Assembly: GCF_964355755.1 (NCBI RefSeq)
Contig: NC_092672.1
Location: 32,050,501 to 32,114,500 of the forward strand
Reading direction: 5' to 3'
Length of the DNA: 64,000 nt
From: Antedon mediterranea
Taxonomy: Eukaryota; Echinodermata; Crinoidea; Comatulida; Antedonidae
The translations under genes were made by a program, and so were the position numbers. Numbering within the stretch: position 1 is the first letter of the stretch; each line of letters begins with the position of its first letter. Below are positions 60,429 through 64,000 of this stretch, in pieces. The notes under the pieces were generated by a model. The model did no database searches, was not told the origin of the DNA, and saw nothing but the letters and a program-made list of their open reading frames with translations.

Positions 60429-62494
60429 ACAGCACCCTCTACGACAGAATGAAATAATTGGAGAGACTTATAATTGTATCTCGTCATCCGTAAATATTCA
60501 TATTCATGTGCAAAACATACTTTAGCAATATTTGACATCTGAAATTTCAAATATGTTTAAATATTAAAATATTTTCATTTTTGTAGCAACTAGTAAAACT
60601 AATTATATCAAGGATTGTTAATTGTTCATCATTTTTATAGCTATAGAATGACTTTGTTTACTGGGTTCAGGCATACCATAGTCATTATATTATTAACTAT
60701 GATATAAAACTGGAGTTCCTAACACACTATTACAATACTATATTATATTTAATTGCATATCACTTCTTCCACGTTACAGAACAGTAACACAATTTATTTC
60801 TTTGTGAAAATAAATATTTGTTGAACTAAATAATAATTCCTGGTGCTAGGTAGTGTTTTACAAGCCTTGATAATGTGAAGTGAAAGTTTGTCAAAACTAT
60901 TTGCATATAGATTGTAAAAAGGTGTTTGTGTAGACTCTTTATCCAGATGTATGGTAGACTGCTTGATCCAGCTGTTTTCCTTTTGTCTCAATCTAGTTGA
61001 TAACATTGATCTGTGGTTCAAATAATAAATTTAATTATAATAAATTGTTTCCATAATTCAATCTGATTTGTATTTGGTTGTTTAAAAAGTGGTGGCTCCA
61101 TTTGGGATGGGGAGGAGGAGCAAGAGGATGATTGACCATATTTTGATTTTAAAAAAGTGACTTATTCGTGTACATTTGAGACATAACCAAAAACAATCTA
61201 GCATAGGAAAATATTATTTTTATTGCAAATACAAATAGGTAATGGTTGCAAAAAAGTCACGTAAAATCAGTAAAATTCTTACTCTTTTGAAGTCTTGTTT
61301 ATATTTAGAATTATAGAAATAGAACAGATTTTCGTAGAGCGGCCATTTAAACAAATTGGTATCTCTGTGAACTTATGAGAAATAGTGCAACAATTCACTT
61401 AAAATTGGTAAAATTCTTTTCAAACAGTATCGATTATGATGAGTCACTAAAGGTTTATATTTTATGATAAACAGATTTTCGTGGAGCGACCCTTCAAGCA
61501 AATCTGTATCTCCGTGAACTTATGTGACATCGTAATATTCTCTATTTAAAATCATGTATTTGAACACGCTACAAAATACAATAAAGGTGTCACGCAATAT
61601 TTCGTTAACACAAAGGTATCAAATCGGTTTCCACATACCATACTTTGAAAGCCTTTCCAAATGAGTGAGTAACAATACATGTTTTTAAAACACAGTCTTT
61701 TCAAGTTTGACTAATTCACGCACAGAGCATTGTTGCGTCGCTCAACCAACCACATATAAATACAATCGTTTTATAGCTTAATATTTACCTCCATGATTCA
61801 AAAACAATTTTTGGAGTCTTAAACTGGATATAGTCTTTATGTCCATCCACTGAGCATAAAAAGGTACGTTGCATTTATATATATTTTTCCGATATTAGTA
61901 TAATGAAACCGTCCTTTCCCGAGTTTTGGTCACAAATCGCGTGTTAATCGACACGTCACGGACTAAGTGTGATTGTTTTTATATATATTTTCAAACTAAA
62001 TTAAATGCATATGCCTGGTCCCTGAATACCTTTTAGAAGTATATTCGGTTGTGAATTTAGCAACTTTGTTCGTTTGTTCGTCTTGCGACCAGTTTTAGGG
62101 TTATTCGAACGGTTAACACATTTCAATAATCCATGTCAATTTGTTCTCACACGGTAAAATTTACCCCTATCAAACTATACTACTGTATTAGCATACTGAA
62201 AAAACCTCTATATTTTTCAATAATCATGGTACATTTGTTCACGTTGTAAATACGCTTTTTTCTTAAAGTTATTTTTCTGATCTTTTTTTCTCATCATATA
62301 CGCATATACCAACAGACCATGCCTATTGAACTTGAATAAAATCGATACATTGGTGACGTCACAAAACCTTATTAAAATCTCGAGTTATTTGTATCTTCAA
62401 TATGGACCCACATTTTGAAGAGCACGCCCTCTTTATTTTGCCAAGTTTTGAACCCTTAATTTAGTTATTTATTATATTGCAGATTTTGTTTGAA
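60429..62494. other. Intergenic region after GAPDH
   Basis: GAPDH 3' UTR, then AT-rich sequence. Two diverged direct copies of a segment (CAGATTTTCGTRGAGCG...TATCTCYGTGAACTTATG) lie at about 61325 and 61472, a period of 147 bases. The FN3-like gene downstream starts after an acceptor at 62482, so its promoter and any first exon lie here. Confidence 0.4.
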
Positions 62495-63256
62495 ATGGAA
62501 CCAAGTTGTACCACAAAGTACATTCTAATTTTCTTCTCAATTTTTTATCTACGACTTGTTACTGCCATCCGTGTTTATGACGTCCGAGCAGACAGTACTT
62601 TAATTGGTAGTCAAACGGCTGTAATATCATGGACAACAGACAACACGACGGATTCTCTCAACAACACTATACGAGGATTTCGTATTGATGCAAACTATCT
62701 GCTATCTAGAAGAGGTAATGAGATTCTTCTTCCAACAATTACAAACACTACTTTAGAGCGGTTACGCTCGGGTGTGACCTACCGAGCATGCGTAATCGTA
62801 CTTACCACAAATACATTCGGCAACGGTGAGATTACCGACAATACAGCATGTGTAAGCTTTACGACAGATTTTGTCGCTATAAATTCGTACTCTCTAACAG
62901 CAATTGGCATAGGCGTTGCTATTATTATACTATTCCTTGTGACGCAATTAATTAACCTAGTCTGCCCACGTGAAGGATCAGAAGGATTTAGTGTTCCGCC
63001 GACTGAAAGAGAAGTTGAAAAAGGAGGTAAAGATTCTAGACGAAAAAAATCACACCGCAAACAACCCGAGAAAAGAAAAGCTGGTCATGTGAATGCGACA
63101 CATGGTGGAAAAAAACAAAATAGAAAGAAGAATCCCAAACAGACATCGGATTCTAAAGGAAAACGTAAAAGGGAAAATCCAAGAGAAATTAGCAGACGAA
63201 CTGATTTAGATGGATCAAAGGGTGGGGGAGGCAAGCATAAAAGCGTCAAGGCATAA
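62495..63256 (+). CDS. Single-pass membrane protein with fibronectin-III-like domain and basic tail
   Basis: 253 residues from the first ATG after the acceptor at 62482. Signal peptide (about 1-24, YILIFFSIFYLRLVTA); an ectodomain (about 25-125) with the FN3 pattern of strands, one conserved Trp (AVISWTTDNT) and the late L..GVTYRACVIV segment, with several NxT glycosylation sites; a membrane helix (about 135-157, LTAIGIGVAIIILFLVTQLI); then a cytoplasmic tail of about 95 residues that is extremely Lys/Arg-rich (RRKKSHRKQPEKRK, KKQNRKKNPK, KGKRKREN). Two cysteines in the domain could pair. The basic tail could bind acidic lipids or act as a nuclear-localisation-like signal, but neither is shown. 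No family name can be given. Confidence 0.8.
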   Translation: MEPSCTTKYILIFFSIFYLRLVTAIRVYDVRADSTLIGSQTAVISWTTDNTTDSLNNTIRGFRIDANYLLSRRGNEILLPTITNTTLERLRSGVTYRACVIVLTTNTFGNGEITDNTACVSFTTDFVAINSYSLTAIGIGVAIIILFLVTQLINLVCPREGSEGFSVPPTEREVEKGGKDSRRKKSHRKQPEKRKAGHVNATHGGKKQNRKKNPKQTSDSKGKRKRENPREISRRTDLDGSKGGGGKHKSVKA

Positions 63257-63402
63257 TGGAATCTCGACAAACTGACCGTATCATTGCAGGTGTCATTTTG
63301 ACAATCTACTGTTTTTATTTTATATTGTACCGATCGGAAACTCAATCATTATATTATTTACACGCAATAATAATTTGGAATAGATTATAAATAATACGTT
63401 GC

Positions 63403-63645
63403 ATCCAATTGATTGGATCCTTTCAACAACAATGTTCCACAAAGGTTGTTTGCCGGCTCTGGTTCCATAATCACATAGGAATCGAAAATCTGACTCAATC
63501 TCCTACCCCACATGCCCATAGCCATTTGAAAATCAATCAATCTTTGTGGAGATCGGCAGTGGAAGTGTGGTAAATAATAATTAGAATGTTCTTGAGGATT
63601 GTTTGCCCTTTTTGTGAAAAAACCGAACATTCTGGTGGGCTTCAT
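63403..63645 (-). other. 243-bp insert flanked by 13-bp direct repeats, possible retro-fragment
   Basis: AATAATACGTTGC occurs at 63390-63402 and 63646-63658, exactly bracketing 243 bases (81 codons) that are fully open on the minus strand, starting with ATG at 63645 (MKPTRMFGFFTKRANN...). I do not recognise the peptide. It has no poly-A and no inverted ends. It could be a retroposed or captured piece, or chance. Confidence 0.4.
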
Positions 63646-63658
63646 AATAATACGTTGC

Positions 63659-64000
63659 CACTTGCTAATTAGCAGCAGACAATTTGTAAATGGAGTTTTA
63701 AAGAAGTATTTTTTTTAATTAATAGTTTATGATGATAATAACAGTACAATTTTAGAATTAAAGAACAAAATATTGTTTTGTACATTACTGTATATTCAGA
63801 TTAAACACTTTATATTTTTGGTATATGTTTTTTTTCTTTTCATTGGTGAGTTTCAGATCTAGCGTGATTCGTTATCCGTCCTTCTGATTCGCCGTTCATT
63901 TTTGGCATGTACTACTCTGACTTTGATTCCTTCTGTGTTTGTAGTCTGGTTGAGATGGTTTGCACTATTTCTGCTGACGTAATGAAAGTTAAGAAACCAT
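63659..64000. other. Window end, no feature seen
   Basis: AT-rich sequence without a supported exon or repeat. Confidence 0.4.

Overview
This is a eukaryotic, clearly metazoan nuclear window: AT-rich, with short exons split by 0.1-3 kb introns at canonical GT/AG sites, and dense in small inverted-repeat transposons. The host genes are pan-animal. An intact BEL/Pao retrotransposon (a group known only from animals), a ciliary gene (ZMYND12) and very frequent AGGCCTA palindromes suggest a marine invertebrate, perhaps an echinoderm or another invertebrate deuterostome. That last step is a low-confidence guess.

Layout. 1-2916 (-): SCO1, a mitochondrial copper chaperone, with its last exon(s) off the left edge. 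3227-5731 (+): SRPRB, the membrane GTPase of the signal-recognition-particle receptor, head to head with SCO1. 9178-14333 (+): an 11-exon cationic amino-acid transporter (SLC7A1-4 type). 16960-19530 (-): PPP1R7/SDS22. 20920-24256 (+): SLC33A1, an acetyl-CoA transporter. 25706-32345 (-): a full-length BEL/Pao element with identical LTRs and one intact gag-pol frame. 33256-34848 (+): a 530-residue coiled-coil protein I do not recognise. 37761-41175 (-): ZMYND12. 41748-42419 (-): a small two-exon gene I do not recognise, found by matching splice phases. 44831-53299 (+): a mucin-like type I membrane protein of 1844 residues with a large Thr/Glu-rich repeat array. 53353-54583: a Mutator-like foldback element. 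56073-60428 (+): GAPDH. 62495-63256 (+): a single-pass membrane protein with a fibronectin-III-like ectodomain and a very basic tail.

Eight gene models join without a frame break across every intron (SRPRB, SLC7A, PPP1R7, SLC33A1, ZMYND12, mucin, GAPDH, the small gene), and the visible part of SCO1 does so too. These models can therefore be trusted at near base level, apart from UTR exons. The genes do not form an operon or a single pathway: they are ordinary housekeeping or cell-type genes lying near each other, with divergent promoters at SCO1/SRPRB and probably at PPP1R7/SLC33A1.

The non-genic space is dominated by short inverted-repeat elements: a family of about 13 copies with TA target sites, a hAT-like family with 8-bp target duplications, at least five other inverted-repeat families, tRNA-derived SINE pieces and several tandem repeats. 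I found no bacterial-style system, CRISPR array, rRNA or convincing tRNA gene. The most interesting items are the Mutator-like element, the young BEL/Pao copy, the mucin repeat array and the three genes I do not recognise.
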